Assembly (NCBI RefSeq): GCF_907165205.1
Contig: NC_058189.1
Span: forward strand, 39,086,270-39,150,269
DNA from: Coccinella septempunctata
Taxonomy: Eukaryota; Arthropoda; Insecta; Coleoptera; Coccinellidae
DNA length: 64,000 nt
Direction: 5' to 3'
Below are positions 32,726-43,895 of this stretch, one piece after another. How positions within the stretch are numbered: the first letter of the stretch is position 1; each line of letters begins with the position of its first letter. The notes below the pieces were generated by a model that was not told where the DNA came from, did no database searches, and saw only the letters and a program-made list of their open reading frames with translations. Both the position numbers and the translations under genes were made by a program.

Positions 32726-35323
32726 CGACTCGAAAGCTCGCCGCATTTTCGTTACCGACAGACAGACAAGAGTATCTTTTCTTGTCGATACGGGTGCGGA
32801 CTTGTGTGTTTACCCGCGAAATCGCCTAAAGGAACCGATGCAAAAACACACGTATGAACTTTCTGCAGCGAACGGCACACGCATCAGTACATACGGCACT
32901 ATCGCGTTGAAATTGGACCTGTCCCTTCGACGAAGTTTTGGGTGGAAATTTGTAGTGGCGGACGTTAACACACCTATTATCGGTATAGACTTCTTGTCGT
33001 ATTATGGATTATTAGTGGACGCGAGAAACCGACGGTTGATCGATTCGATAACAAACTTTTCAACGAACGGTAAACCAGTAAAAACAGACGTTTCTTCCGT
33101 GAAAGTGGTAAATGGCGAATCAGTGTATCATCGACTTCTAGAAGAATACCCTGAACTTACTCGGCCACCGGTATTCAGGAAGGAAGCAATTAAGCATGGA
33201 ACCAAACACCATATAAAAACGACACCTGGTCCACCAATCCATTGTAAAGCACGACGACTTGCCCCTGACCGTCTTAAACAGATCCAGACGGAATTTGAAG
33301 TTATGATAGAACAAGGAGTCATCCGCCCATCGAAGAGTCCCTGGTCATCTCCACTTCACAGCGTTCCCAAGAAAGACGGCACTCTCCGTCCATGTGGAGA
33401 CTATCGCGCCTTAAACGCTAGGACGATACCCGACAGGTACACACCACCTCATATCGAGGATTTCTCCCAGAAATTGTATGGTAAGACAGTATTCTCTAAG
33501 ATCGACCTAGTGAGAGCCTACCATCAAATTCCTGTCGCGGAAGAAGATATCGAAAAAACCGCGATCATTACCCCGTTCGGTCTTTTCGAGGCCGTTAACA
33601 CAATGTTTGGATTACGTAATGCTGCACAAACCTGTCAAAGATTTGTCGACGAAATAATTCGTGGTTTAGATTTTGTTTATGCGTACATTGACGATTTTTT
33701 AATTGCTTCGGATAACGAGACGCAGCATTACGAACACCTGAACATTTTGTTCAAACGTTTAAATGAGTACGGCGTTGTAATCAATCCGGCGAAATGTGTT
33801 TTCGGAGTAAACGAAATAGCTTTTCTCGGATATACTGTTAACTCACAAGGCATAAAACCTTTGGCGGAACGTGTAGATGCTATCGTGAAATTTCCCAAAC
33901 CAGAAAATATCAAACAACTTCGCAGATTCTTAGGCATGGTAAACTTTTATCGACGGTTCATTTCCAACGCAGCTGAAATCTTGCAACCTTTAACCGACCT
34001 ATTGAAAGGTAAAATCAAAAGAAACGCGGTGATATCCTGGAATGAAAGCGCACTTAACGCTTTGAACTTGGTAAAGCAAGCTCTAGTTGACGCAACTATG
34101 TTAGCGCACCCTATCCCTGGCGCACCAATCAGCATTGTGGTAGATGCCTCCGATTACGCGATAGGAGCAGCTCTACAACAATTGACTAATAATTCGTGGC
34201 AACCTTTAGCGTTTTATACAAAATCTCTATCTACAGCTCAAAGTAAATATAGCGCATACGACAGAGAGCTATTAGCAATGTACTACGCTGTAAAACGTTT
34301 CAGATACGCCGTGGAAGGTCGAAACTTCGTGATATTCACCGATCATAAACCACTCACATACGCATTCAATCAAAATTTGGATAAATGTTCCCCTCGACAA
34401 TTTCGGCAACTCGACTATATTGGCCAATTCACTACTGATATACGGTATATCAAAGGCCAGGACAACAGTGTAGCCGACGCATTATCGCGAATCGAAGAAA
34501 TTTCCGAGGTAGTTGACCATCTTACTCTCGCAGTCGCGCAAGAAATCGACGAGGAATTACTCAAAATCCTCGAATCCGGAAATGAAAACTCCCTCAACAT
34601 AAAGAAAGTCTATTTTCTCGATTTCAACGTCCAAATTTACTGCGATTTAACCAACGAAAGCGTTAGACCATTTGTGCCAAAACAGTTTCGCCGAAACATT
34701 TTCGACTCTTTGCACAACCTTTCGCACCCTGGTATAAAAGCCACAAACAAATTAATAAGTTCGCGTTTCGTGTGGCCATCGATGAATTAAGACTGCCGCG
34801 AGTGGACGCGCTGTTGTGTCCCGTGTCAACGAAATAAAATAACTCGCCACGTTTCCACGCCAATCAAACAGTTTGACAGTTTAGCTGGTAGATTCGAACA
34901 TGTCCACATCGACATTATCACAATGCCATATTCACAAGGCTACCGATATTGCCTTACATGTATTGACCGTTTTTCAAGGTGGTCGGAGGTAGCGCCAATC
35001 GAAGATATGGAAGCCTCCATATTCGCGCGCCCTTGCAATCTCCGTATGACGGACCATACGAGGTAGTACATCGCCATGATAAATATTTCGTAATCAAAAT
35101 AGGCGACAAAAAAGTGACCGTCTCATTAGACCGACTGAAACGAGCCTTTCTTTTGACGAAAGACTGCGAACCCGAAAGCGAGTTTAATTCTCAATCCGTA
35201 GTTGTACCCGATCAAACTTTCAAACCCGAACATACTGAAGGAAATAGTAATCGCGAACATTTCACTACACGTTCAGGTAGAAGAGTACGTTTCCCGGATA
35301 GATTACAAGTCGGATTAGATTAA
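32706..35323 (+). pseudogene. Gypsy pol: protease-RT-RNase H with truncated integrase
   Basis: Protease begins near 32706 with LVDTGADLCV. RT includes SPWSSPLHSVPKKDGTLRPC, DYRALNARTIPDRY, FSKIDLVRAYHQIPV and catalytic YIDDF. RNase H has VVDASDYAIGAALQQ, KYSAYDRELLAMYYAVKRFR, FTDHKPLTYAF and the N/VADALSR end. The integrase HHCC finger is interrupted by a TAA at 34788-34790 just before DCREWTRCCVPC. Its first catalytic Asp (HIDIITMP) remains, but after VAPIEDMEA the frame changes and resumes at SPYDGPYEVVHRHDKYF, the C-terminal chromodomain-like end. The second Asp and the Glu are deleted at about 35015-35035. Confidence 0.88.
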
Positions 35324-35470
35324 GCCAATTACATTCACCATTTATATATACATTTTTTTTTTCAAGCATATCTAATACTAATTTTTTTTTTTCTCTCTTT
35401 GTCACAATTTTCCATAGTAATAATGTACAAATATAAATTGTTTCATTTTTCATCGTAACGTTATTACTGG

Positions 35471-35480
35471 TAAGGGGGTA
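35471..35480 (+). promoter_or_regulatory. Polypurine tract of gypsy element
   Basis: TAAGGGGGTA directly before the 3' LTR, in the normal position for second-strand priming. Confidence 0.6.
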
Positions 35481-35886
35481 TGTGGTGATAAAAGCGATTC
35501 GACACAGTGTACGTGTCGAACCAAGTTTGTCATCACCAGAAGATACCTGCACATTGTAACAATGGCATTCTTGGACTTGACCCTCAACTTTCTCCACCGT
35601 CAAGGAAATTCCCGAATTGCAATGAAATCTTCGTTGTCATGTCATATGAGTCACTTCAGGTACAAGGGACTAGAAAGATTTGGGAGGCGCAAGTCCACGG
35701 AGCCCATTGGGCAGGTATATAAATACCTAAAATATAGGTAAAAGAGGACAGTGGTTACAGAGACTGGTTAGCAGTTATCGACAACGGTCGAAACATTCTT
35801 GTAATTAGAACAGATCTCCCGATGAATAAACATATTCCTTCGTTTCCACAAGTGTTTTAATGTTTCCCGTAAACACATACACCTCA
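35481..35886 (+). repeat. Gypsy 3' LTR
   Basis: The partner of 31417-31822, same length. The substitutions seen are CATCACC for CATCCCC and CACAAGTG for CACATGTG. Confidence 0.9.
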
Positions 35887-35890
35887 AGTG

Positions 35891-36623
35891 AGCGTGACTC
35901 TGAAATAGAAAATATGTTTTTCATACGCTGATACATCTTATGATGAAAACCTTGACATAGACAATCGTTGGTCATTGAAAATTGTTTTCTTTCAATGTTT
36001 TTCCTGAACAACTTACTTATGGTCAAGTCTTTCTCGCCACCTGTTCAACAGTACCATGGGTAAGGAAGACATGAGCCAATTTTCGATTCCAAAAAAAAAA
36101 GAATTGCTGTACTCAACATTTTCATCTCACCATCACTCTCTGCAATTATCTATCGTAACCTATTTGGGAATGATATCTTCACGCAAAAAACGAGTTGATA
36201 CCATTTATAGAGTCAACTTAAGTGGAGTGAAAAAGAGTGAAAAGTGGTTCAACTCTCCCGGACTCCCCATACAGACGGGTGTTAGAGTTGAACGACAATA
36301 GATTATAATGTCACACCAAAAATAATTCACTTGGAGGAAAAACAGTTAGCAACACATCAACATTTTTCTGATATTAGAGAGCAAACTTTTCATGAATTAA
36401 ATAAAATTGAAATTTCCCTCTGAGACAATGACGTCTTGTCTTGAATGATTTTTATATCCTACTTTCTAATCTAAATTACTAGGAAGTTTTGTTGAAAATA
36501 GCCACCGTTTTATTTCATCAGGAGAAATTACTCATAGGTGGCGATCGGAATAACAAAATTTGAAGTAATAAATAAAATAAGCTAAGTTATAGGTACCTCT
36601 GTGCTGATTTCTGTGATGACACT
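35891..36623 (+). other. Right flank of gypsy element, no gene seen
   Basis: AT-rich. An 81-codon frame at 36056 has no recognisable family. Confidence 0.4.
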
Positions 36624-36624
36624 A

Positions 36625-36831
36625 GGTCCTTTCGTTTGCATAAAAAGTGTAGCACCTTTCTACACTCGATTTTAGTATTCGTTTGCTGACTGAATTTACA
36701 CCAGTGTAAAGAAGGTGTAGTTTAACTACATCTCCTTTTGACTATATGCAGATAAATTAACTCCCTCTACACTGGTGTAAATCAAATCGAGTGTAGAAAA
36801 GTGCTACACTTCCTATGCAAACGAAAGGACC
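36625..36831. mobile_element. 207-bp MITE with TA duplication
   Basis: The left end GGTCCTTTCGTTTGCATAAA, then AGTGTAGCACCTTTCTACAC and TCGA, is mirrored at the right by TCGAGTGTAGAAAAGTGCTA, CACTTCC and TGCAAACGAAAGGACC. TA precedes and follows the element. ACACCAGTGTA is repeated within. Related ends occur at 61492 and 63945. Confidence 0.8.
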
Positions 36832-37331
36832 TATTATCAGCAAAAAACGAAAAAAAAAAACAACTTTGATCTTTTTCTAGAGCAATATTTCATTCATACT
36901 CGATCTCATCGTCATATTCCGATTCAACTTATTATTGTATCGGCAATGTCATAATGATTATGAATCAACCTTTATACTGATATCTAAAAAGAATTTTGTA
37001 ATAAATCGAATGATGTGGGTAGAAACTGTTTTGATGACCGTTGTCCGAATAATGTACTATTTAGGTTTAGTTTGTTCATGTTTGTTTTTCTTGTTATTTT
37101 ATGTTTATAGAGCTTAAAGATGATGTGTGATTCAAAGGAGTACTACATAAGTAGAGTTGTTATAGAATTTGTAGATTAAGTGATAAGGAAGGAACTGTAG
37201 CTTGTGAGGAAAATTTGTTTGTGAAACTTAATTTTTGGTGAATGTTAGTTTTAGGAAAGAGTAAGATGATGGACTTTGGGACGAATAAATGATGATTTGA
37301 AAAGTTGTGGCATCCAATGCCAAAACTTTTT
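36832..37331 (+). other. AT-rich stretch upstream of candidate LTR
   Basis: No convincing frames. It may be the 3' interior of an LTR element whose polypurine-like tract is at 37332, but no pol coding was seen. Confidence 0.35.
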
Positions 37332-37841
37332 AAAAGGGGGGAGTATTGTAATAAATCGGAATAAGAAATTCGAATTAATTTGGGATAATTGAAACGAGGT
37401 ATCGCTGGAACCTTCATACATTGTTGCAGCCGTGCTGCAGAGGCGATTTTTAGTTGGAAATATGACACCTTGAGGCGCTTGAGATCAGGCGGTATCAAGT
37501 CGCGGGAATTTAAATAATAACCAGCTCGATAGGAGTTGAAAGAGTTAGTGTCACTCAGTCAGAAATTCTGCCGATATTGATACAATGTACGTTTTCGGAG
37601 AGCAACCGGCGATCGCTGGCCTATGTAATTGATTCCAATATCCGGTGATAAGGACTTCAGAATGGGTGAAAACGGTCAGTCATGTAGATTAAGAAAAATT
37701 TATTAGTCTGGAGACCCTGAGAGGAAAACAGTTCTCAGAATTCGAAGTAGCCGAAATTTTCTTGTAACCGCCGAGCTTGGGAACGCTGATTTTTCAACTC
37801 AGCAAGGATGATCGTCCAATGATTTCGATTTTGGGACGTTT
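37332..37841 (+). mobile_element. Candidate LTR fragment with polypurine tract and PBS-like borders
   Basis: AAAAGGGGGGAG at 37332-37343 resembles a polypurine tract. About 500 bases later TGGTGCCACCCATAGCG (37842 on) resembles a primer-binding site. Between them are a TTTAAATAATA box (37509) and an arthropod initiator-like TCAGTC (37555). This is what an LTR flanked by internal sequence on both sides would look like, as in a tandem or recombined element. No second copy is in the window, and the ends do not read TG...CA clearly. Confidence 0.35.
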
Positions 37842-37904
37842 TGGTGCCACCCATAGCGTGGGAAAGAAAGACCGGGGAAAAAGTATTATACATCGGAAAA
37901 AAGT

Positions 37905-38092
37905 CAGTCAGTCGGTCCGAGGAAAGTGATCAAAAAGGAATACCCCTTCAAGTCGGTCCGGGGAGCGTGATCAAAAATAATACCCCTTTAAGTCGGTCCG
38001 AGGAAAGTGATCAAAAAAGAATACCCCTTCAGTCGGTCCGGGGACGTGATCTGAAAAATATCGAAAATATACCCCTTCGAGTCGGTGCGGAA
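37905..38092 (+). repeat. Tandem 40-bp repeat (AGTCGGTCCGAGGAAAGTGA)
   Basis: Five diverged units each start with AGTCGGT(C/G)CG and have GTGATC with A-rich sequence, then TACCCCTT. Units begin at about 37912, 37950, 37991, 38030 and 38079. They lie downstream of the candidate PBS, where untranslated leader repeats are found in some LTR elements. Confidence 0.75.
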
Positions 38093-38900
38093 TAGTAGAG
38101 GAATTATAAGTCTTTTGTAGAGTCAGTAATTAAAGATAGGGAAAAGGGACTTAGAATAAATAGGTTTTCACGAGATACGAGAAAAGTATAGGTAGATCAC
38201 GGAATAGAATAGGAGACTCGGTCGGCTCATATATATTTGGAAAGGTTAAGTATAAAGAAAAGTCCAGTCCTTTGTTTTTGATGGTTTGTTGAAGTAGGAA
38301 CTGAATATCGGAAATTAGTAAAGTAGTAGACGAGGAGTGATCGTTGATTTTGATTTGTAGTAAGATTCGATATAAAAAATTGTGTTGAACTTTTGGATAG
38401 GGAAACTCAAAGCGAAAAATTTTGCGACGGTAAAGTGCGGGAAGTTCGGTTAAGTGTAAAGAATTCGCCGATTGGTGCGAGTAAAGTCTGGTGTCGAAAA
38501 GTTTTTTCATCGGCAGCGTCGGACAAACAGTAGTCGCAGAGAAAGGTAGAAAATTCCAATTTTTTTTTTATTCGTCCAGAGTCCTGGAAACTCCTCTAAA
38601 AATTCATTGATTAAGTATCGATTAAAATTGTGGGCTAAGTTGGGAGGCAAAAAGCATTTGCTTACGTTTAAGAAATTGAAGATTTTTTGTTGGTCGTCTT
38701 CGACCGAGTACGTATTTGTAGAGAAGTTCCAATTTTTATTTTGCCAAGAGATTTATTTGTTAAAGTTTTTCATGAGTTTCATTTAAACTTCTCCCCAGAA
38801 AAAAATATCAACTTCAAGACCTGTCCTTCGTGCGACGGGCCGGATCCCCATTTTTCCCCTCTCGAGGGCATTCGATTTGTGTATTTAACATCTTAAAAAT
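38093..38900 (+). other. Possible leader of the candidate LTR element
   Basis: No clear gag. A 69-codon frame at 38687 is not recognised. Confidence 0.3.
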
Positions 38901-38901
38901 A

Positions 38902-38956
38902 ATCACCCCATGACCAGTGGAAAGCCGCTCTTCCACTGATCAAGATACGGGGTGCA
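38902..38956. repeat. Hairpin CACCCC...GGGGTG
   Basis: ACCAGTGGAAAG and CTTCCACTGATC pair as arms, with outer CACCCC/GGGGTG bases closing the stem. It resembles a small snap-back structure; the function is unknown. Confidence 0.55.
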
Positions 38957-39330
38957 TTATTACAATTTGTTCCTTTCATACATTGATGCATACCCTACCC
39001 AGTCAACCAGTTTCAGTCACAGGGAAGTTGTTGGGAATTACCACTGTGGAAATGCGACTTCACAATGTTGATTTAAAAAGAGGCCACCAGTACTTACTGG
39101 AGAGTGCTTAATGTCCGCAACATCGCATATCGCGGGTAATTACCCAATACATCACATAGTAGGTGTAAAAAAAGCACCATAGACGGCAACATTGCGACTT
39201 CTCATTTTGGAGGTTTTTGGAACGATTATTTTGACAGAATAAACTACCAAAATGTATCCTCTATTGAAGTTATATTCATGTTCAATTTGATAATTACCAT
39301 CGTGGCAATCAATTTGCACTCTATATTCGA

Positions 39331-39477
39331 GGCGTTCCGAGCAAAAGTGACCCAAGCTACAATTTTTCTGAAATTGAATTAACAGTAAGAACTGCCTAAA
39401 AATGAATCAAAATTTTATATACTCGTAACCTCAATTTCAGAAAAATTGTAGCTTGGGCCTCTTCAGCTCTGAACGCC
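39331..39477. mobile_element. Hairpin MITE with 47-bp arms
   Basis: GGCGTTCCGAGCAAAAGTGA and CCAAGCTACAATTTTTCTGA are mirrored by TCAATTTCAGAAAAATTGTA, GCTTGGGCC and GAACGCC. The innermost 25 bases of the arms are identical. The loop is about 50 bases. Confidence 0.7.
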
Positions 39478-40516
39478 TCCTTTGTACCCTGTGTTTACTC
39501 TTACCTACATATATTTCATTCTCAAAAGGGAAATGGAACAACTATATGAATTACTGATATCTTTTTATTCATGATTAATATGTTTCATACAAATCCAAAT
39601 AAAGAACATATATCTTGTTATAAATCTTCATTCCACTTCAGGAACGGCATGGTCCAGCTAAAGAAGAAAAAATCAGAGCTGTATTGATAGTAATAAATTG
39701 AGTGTCATGAAAAATCTATCTAACAACAGTAAAAGGTGATTTTTTCCGGCACAGTATCTAAAATAATAATTTGAAGTTCTCTCGATGATTCAAATCAATT
39801 CCAAGTTTGATTTTGAGGGTTGTGAATGTTATTTATGACATTCACCTAAATTCATATGAGGTATGTTGAAAGTTGAACGTTACAAAGGTGCAAAAATGGG
39901 GACGATAAGAGGGCCAAGAAGTGATCATGATATAGTCATTATTTCAATAGGTTATATAACTACTCACCTTTTACTGCACGTTAATTAATCAATCAACGTC
40001 AAGTTACACTTAACTAAAACGAAATTCAATAATAGAACAGCTCGGTTAAAAAAATTATTCTCAAAATTCCTTCATAAAGATTTTGTTTGTACATTCTCTC
40101 AACACAACGCAGTCACAGCACGAAACACGAATAGTCACACCACGTTTTGCATAGCGGGATTTAGGTTATGAGTTAACCTCGAGACCACGTGTTGATAAAT
40201 AGAATATTTCAGACAGTTACTGAAAGTTTTTCTTAGAGAAGTCGCTGAGTAGAGTTCATCGAAATTTATTCACAACACCTCATTTCATGTTCTAAAAATA
40301 TCACAGATTCAATATTTCAAAAACATCAACAGAGAGAAGTCGCATAGTAGTAGCTATGTTCACTTCATCGGAACATCTCGATATGATGTTACATGCAACC
40401 ACTAGGGAATCTAGGGATCTAAAGTTGAGGAATTCGCAAACTTAACAATATGCGGACGTTAATGTCCACAATGTGAAATCTTAAGTACATCCATGAAAAT
40501 TCTCAAAGAAGTTCTT
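39478..40516 (+). other. Spacer without recognised features
   Basis: AT-rich; no gene or repeat structure supported. Confidence 0.4.
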
Positions 40517-41936
40517 AATAATAATAATAATAATAATAATGCATTTTATTTTCCAAATAACTGTACAAACAGTGAAGAGAAAACACGTCAACAAAAAAAT
40601 ATCAAATTAATTGGTACACCCATCCAGGTATTCACCTATCTTATATGGCTCCATGTCCAAAAGGAATTTGAGCACTTCTTTTTTGAATATTTTGAAATCA
40701 TCAATATTTTTAATGAATGAAGGAAGAGCATTGTACAGTTTCATACACATGAACTCCACATTATTCTTACTGAGCGTGAGTTTGACAGATGGATAGAGAT
40801 ATGGTTGAGTATGTCTAGTGCAGCTCAAACTTCTATACCGCTCAAAATAACAACCATGGCTTCGAAGAAACAGAAGACATCTGTACACGTACAATGCTGT
40901 TACTGTAAGAATCCCATTCTCCTTAAACTTTCCTCGACACGATTCCCTGTATTTCATCCTCAGCATGCCCCTTAGAGCTAGCTTCTGAGTTATGAATATT
41001 CTTTCGGCTCTGGGACTAGAACCCCAGAATATAATTCCATATGATAGTAAAGACTGGAAATTTGCAAAATAGACCATCCTGAGAATGTCCACTCCCACAT
41101 GCAATCTGAGGGCACGTAGAGAGAAGACAGCTGACGATAGCTTTTTATTCAGATAATCGATGTGGCCAAACCATTTCATGTCCTTATCTAGGTGGACTCC
41201 TAGGAATTTAGTTGATGGCGAAATTCCAGCGACAGTGCCGTCCAGAAGTTGTATCTGCGGCAGGGGTTGTCTTGAACGATCAGTGCAGAAAGCAACATAT
41301 TCGGTTTTATTTATGTTTAGCATCAGACCATTGCTGTCGCACCATTGCGTTACCCTTAACAGCGCATCAGAGGAGTTCACTTGTAGCTGTGGTATGTTGG
41401 GGGATTCTACGATTATGTTTGTATCATCAGCGTATTGATAGGGTTGCTGAGTTTTTTGATCAAGGATTTCCGGAAGATCATTTATAAAGACAACAAACAA
41501 AAGCGGCCCCAGGATGCTTCCTTGGGGAACCCCACGGGTGATACTCTCCTCTCCAGAGGCATACGTAACGCCATCCACCGTAACCTCGACTCTCTGCCTG
41601 CGATTTGTTAGGTAATTTTTTATCAGTTTTAGCTGTTCATTCCTGATACCATATCGTTCAAGCTTCCGTACTAGTAATGTGTGATCCACCAGGTCAAAAG
41701 CCTTTGACAGATCAAGAAAGATGCCAAGAGGCATCCTCCCCATCTCAATCCCATGTAAGACCGATCTTACTAGTTCATACATAGCAGTGTCTGTTCCTTT
41801 ATTCTGTAGAAAACCATGTTGTGCATTATTAATAATTTTAAATTTCTTGAAGAACTTCAGGAATCTATTTGCGATCTTCAATGCGATATTTTTGGGTACT
41901 CCCTGCGACTTACTGTTACATTTCTGGTTGACTGGG
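40517..41936 (-). mobile_element. 5'-truncated Jockey-superfamily LINE, minus strand
   Basis: The 3' tail is (ATT)n, seen as AATAATAAT at 40517-40541 on the plus strand. The RT region is open from the tail-proximal stop at 40607 to the 5' break at about 41936. There it meets the end of the GGACGTCC-type element. The RT is distinct from the two CR1-like copies in sequence but shares a tail type. Confidence 0.82.
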
Positions 41937-42001
41937 TAATAGCACAAAGTAGTCCTATGGACATCCATAGGACGTCCTTTTCGGACATTACGGACATCCA
42001 T
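40607..42001 (-). CDS. LINE reverse transcriptase, partial, fused to palindromic-element sequence (464 aa)
   Basis: From about residue 45 the product is a LINE RT: NNAQHGFLQNKGTDTAM, GIFLDLSKAFDLVDHTLLVR, RGVPQGSILGPLLFVVFIND, catalytic YADDTNII, LMLNINKTEYVAF and the KFLGVHLDKDMKWFGHI end, with a C-terminal thumb of about 150 residues. The RT frame is open to its natural stop. The upstream 40 or so residues come from the neighbouring GGACGTCC element and not from the LINE, so the first Met is accidental. The endonuclease and ORF1 are absent. Confidence 0.8.
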   Translation of the reverse strand: MDVRNVRKGRPMDVHRTTLCYYPVNQKCNSKSQGVPKNIALKIANRFLKFFKKFKIINNAQHGFLQNKGTDTAMYELVRSVLHGIEMGRMPLGIFLDLSKAFDLVDHTLLVRKLERYGIRNEQLKLIKNYLTNRRQRVEVTVDGVTYASGEESITRGVPQGSILGPLLFVVFINDLPEILDQKTQQPYQYADDTNIIVESPNIPQLQVNSSDALLRVTQWCDSNGLMLNINKTEYVAFCTDRSRQPLPQIQLLDGTVAGISPSTKFLGVHLDKDMKWFGHIDYLNKKLSSAVFSLRALRLHVGVDILRMVYFANFQSLLSYGIIFWGSSPRAERIFITQKLALRGMLRMKYRESCRGKFKENGILTVTALYVYRCLLFLRSHGCYFERYRSLSCTRHTQPYLYPSVKLTLSKNNVEFMCMKLYNALPSFIKNIDDFKIFKKEVLKFLLDMEPYKIGEYLDGCTN

Positions 42002-43240
42002 GGGACGTCCATTTCTGGTACAATGGACGTTCTATGGACATCCGAGGGACGTACAAATGTTACAACTTTGAACCGAATTCGGACGTCCATCGCGGACGTC
42101 CAATGGATATCCCGTTGGGACCATCATTAGCTATCTCAACGGTACAAAAATTAACCACGACCTTGACTATCCTATCTATTAGAATTTTAATGTCCTAGAA
42201 CCCAATGTCTTACACTCAGACGAAGATGGTTTTTTCTGTGTGGTCCTCATTGCCATCCATACTTACTAGAAAGTTTTTACACTTGGCCCGGATTCGAACT
42301 CGCGAGTATGTGGGGATATCGCATTACTGAGTCTTCGCTGCAACCGTCCTAGCTACAGAGACTATACGATATACCTACTTGTAGGAACATATTCATTGTA
42401 TTGTTAACTGATTTATGGAATAGTAGTCGATTAATACAGAAATACCATATAATAAAAACTAAAGTCTTAAAACTCAAACATATTATAGATTATTTTATAA
42501 TAGTAATTACTCAAGTATTTAGTCTTCGTTCATCATAACGTTATACAAAATATAATATTCATAAGATATTCATATACTACAAAGCGGAAAAATGGAGTTT
42601 AGTGGAAAATTTTGGTGTTCATTGATATACATGTATGTATTATTTGGTCCATATGACGTCCATTACGGACTCCTAGTGAATATCCGGTATGGACATTCAA
42701 AAGATGTCCCTACCGGATATCCACTAGGTGTCCGTGATGGACGTTATACGGACCATGTAACATATACATGTTATTTGGTCCATATTACGTTCCTTACGGA
42801 CTCCTAGTGGATATCCAGTATGGACATTCAAAAGATGTCCCTACCAGATATCCACTAGGTGTACGTGATGGACGTTATACGGACCATGTAATATATATGT
42901 ATAAGTTATATTGTCCGTACTATTTTCATCACGGACACATAATGGTTATCCAGTAAGGACATATTTTTGACATTGCCTGTATTAAGTCGGTCAGGGACTA
43001 TTTTGGAACTATATGATACGGACATATGACATATAGTCCGTATTATGTCCATCACGGGCATCCAATGGATATCCGATACGGACATTGTACATAAATCGGA
43101 CTAACAATGGATATATATCGTGGACGTCCTAAAACTGTCCGGAAACGGACGTCCAAAGGACATACAAATCAAGTCCACGGACGTTCCGACGTTAAATGGA
43201 CATGAATTGTACGTCCCATGGACGTTGTGTGCTATTAGGG
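41937..43240. mobile_element. GGACGTCC-palindrome element, copy 1
   Basis: The left end TAATAGCACAAAGTAGTCC and right end GTTGTGTGCTATTAGGG are inverted versions of CCCTAATAGCACA. The subterminal parts consist almost entirely of GGACGTCC, GGACATCC and GGATATCC words in both orientations. Two palindromic units of about 130 bp occupy 42635-42900. A tRNA-like segment is at 42281-42370. The element at 46263-47834 is an inverted relative. No transposase-like frame exists. The left terminal CCC is not present, so this end may be clipped where it meets the LINE. Confidence 0.78.
42281..42370 (-). ncRNA. tRNA-like segment in palindromic element copy 1
   Basis: The minus strand reads TAGCTAGGACGGTTGCA (A-box-like) and, about 50 bases on, GAGTTCGAATCCGGGCC (B-box-like), as in a tRNA or a tRNA-derived RNA polymerase III promoter. 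No full cloverleaf could be drawn. The same segment sits in copy 2. Confidence 0.4.
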
Positions 43241-43476
43241 TAATATCAGGTGAGGTGTCTTCTCTTTGAATATAGCTTCTTTAAATTTCCCCAATTCATA
43301 CGAACAGTTTATAACATGAGCGCAGTTTTGATGTAACTTGATGGTTGCTACTCAATATGAGTAATGCGGTTTCTAAATAACAAAGAATTAATAATTAGAA
43401 TGAACCACGAGACAACGAGACTCTTGAAGACTCTCGCACGAGACTCGAGACGAAACGAGATTAGTAGTCTACTCAT
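43241..43476 (+). other. Spacer with GAGACGAAACGAGA-rich sequence
   Basis: Repeated GAGAC words near 43400-43460 partly mirror 43830-43865 and may be the outer ends of the next element. Confidence 0.4.
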
Positions 43477-43824
43477 TCAACTCTAAAAGAACTGGAAGGG
43501 CCTCTTAGGTACTGAAATACGACGAAAAGTGTGTCCAACTGAGACGGAAGATGTAGAGCAACCCATCTCTTTCTAATGGTTCGGCAACCAATCGAATAAC
43601 CGCATCAGACGTCGTACCAAAGAGTATCAGAGAAAGAGTTGATACTCTTTGGTCGTACGCAGCAGTCGTCTCACTTCAACGCTCCGGGTTGTTTTTGTTT
43701 ACATCGACAGTTACAATTGACAGAGCGCAGAGAGAGATAGATTGCTCTACATCTAAAAGGCCTAAAGGTTAGGCTTCCTCAGTTTGCCTGCATCGAGATG
43801 CCGTTCCAGTTCTTTTAGAGTTCA
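43477..43824. mobile_element. TIR element with TCAACTCTAAAAGAACTGGAA ends
   Basis: The 20-base arm CAACTCTAAAAGAACTGGAA at the left is perfectly mirrored at 43804-43824. GAGACGA-type sequence outside both arms also mirrors loosely. A smaller hairpin sits in the centre (43616-43653: ACCAAAGAGTATCA / TGATACTCTTTGGT). Non-coding. Confidence 0.65.
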
Positions 43825-43895
43825 ATGAGACGAGACAGTAGAGTCTGTTTCGTTGGTCTCGTGGGATTCACTAGCGATCATTCTTCAGAAGTGCT

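Larger units (their letters stand above)
31417..35886 (+). mobile_element. Ty3/gypsy LTR retrotransposon, very young, integrase-deleted
   Basis: Two 406-base LTRs (31417-31822, 35481-35886) begin TGTGGTGATAAAAGCG and end ACATACACCTCA. By eye they differ at two positions, which points to a very recent insertion. A PBS follows the first LTR, a polypurine tract precedes the second, and AGTG flanks both sides. Gag carries a TAG, the zinc knuckle is out of frame, and a deletion removes most of integrase. The copy therefore moved recently while already defective or was damaged soon after. Source copies should exist in this genome. Confidence 0.92.
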
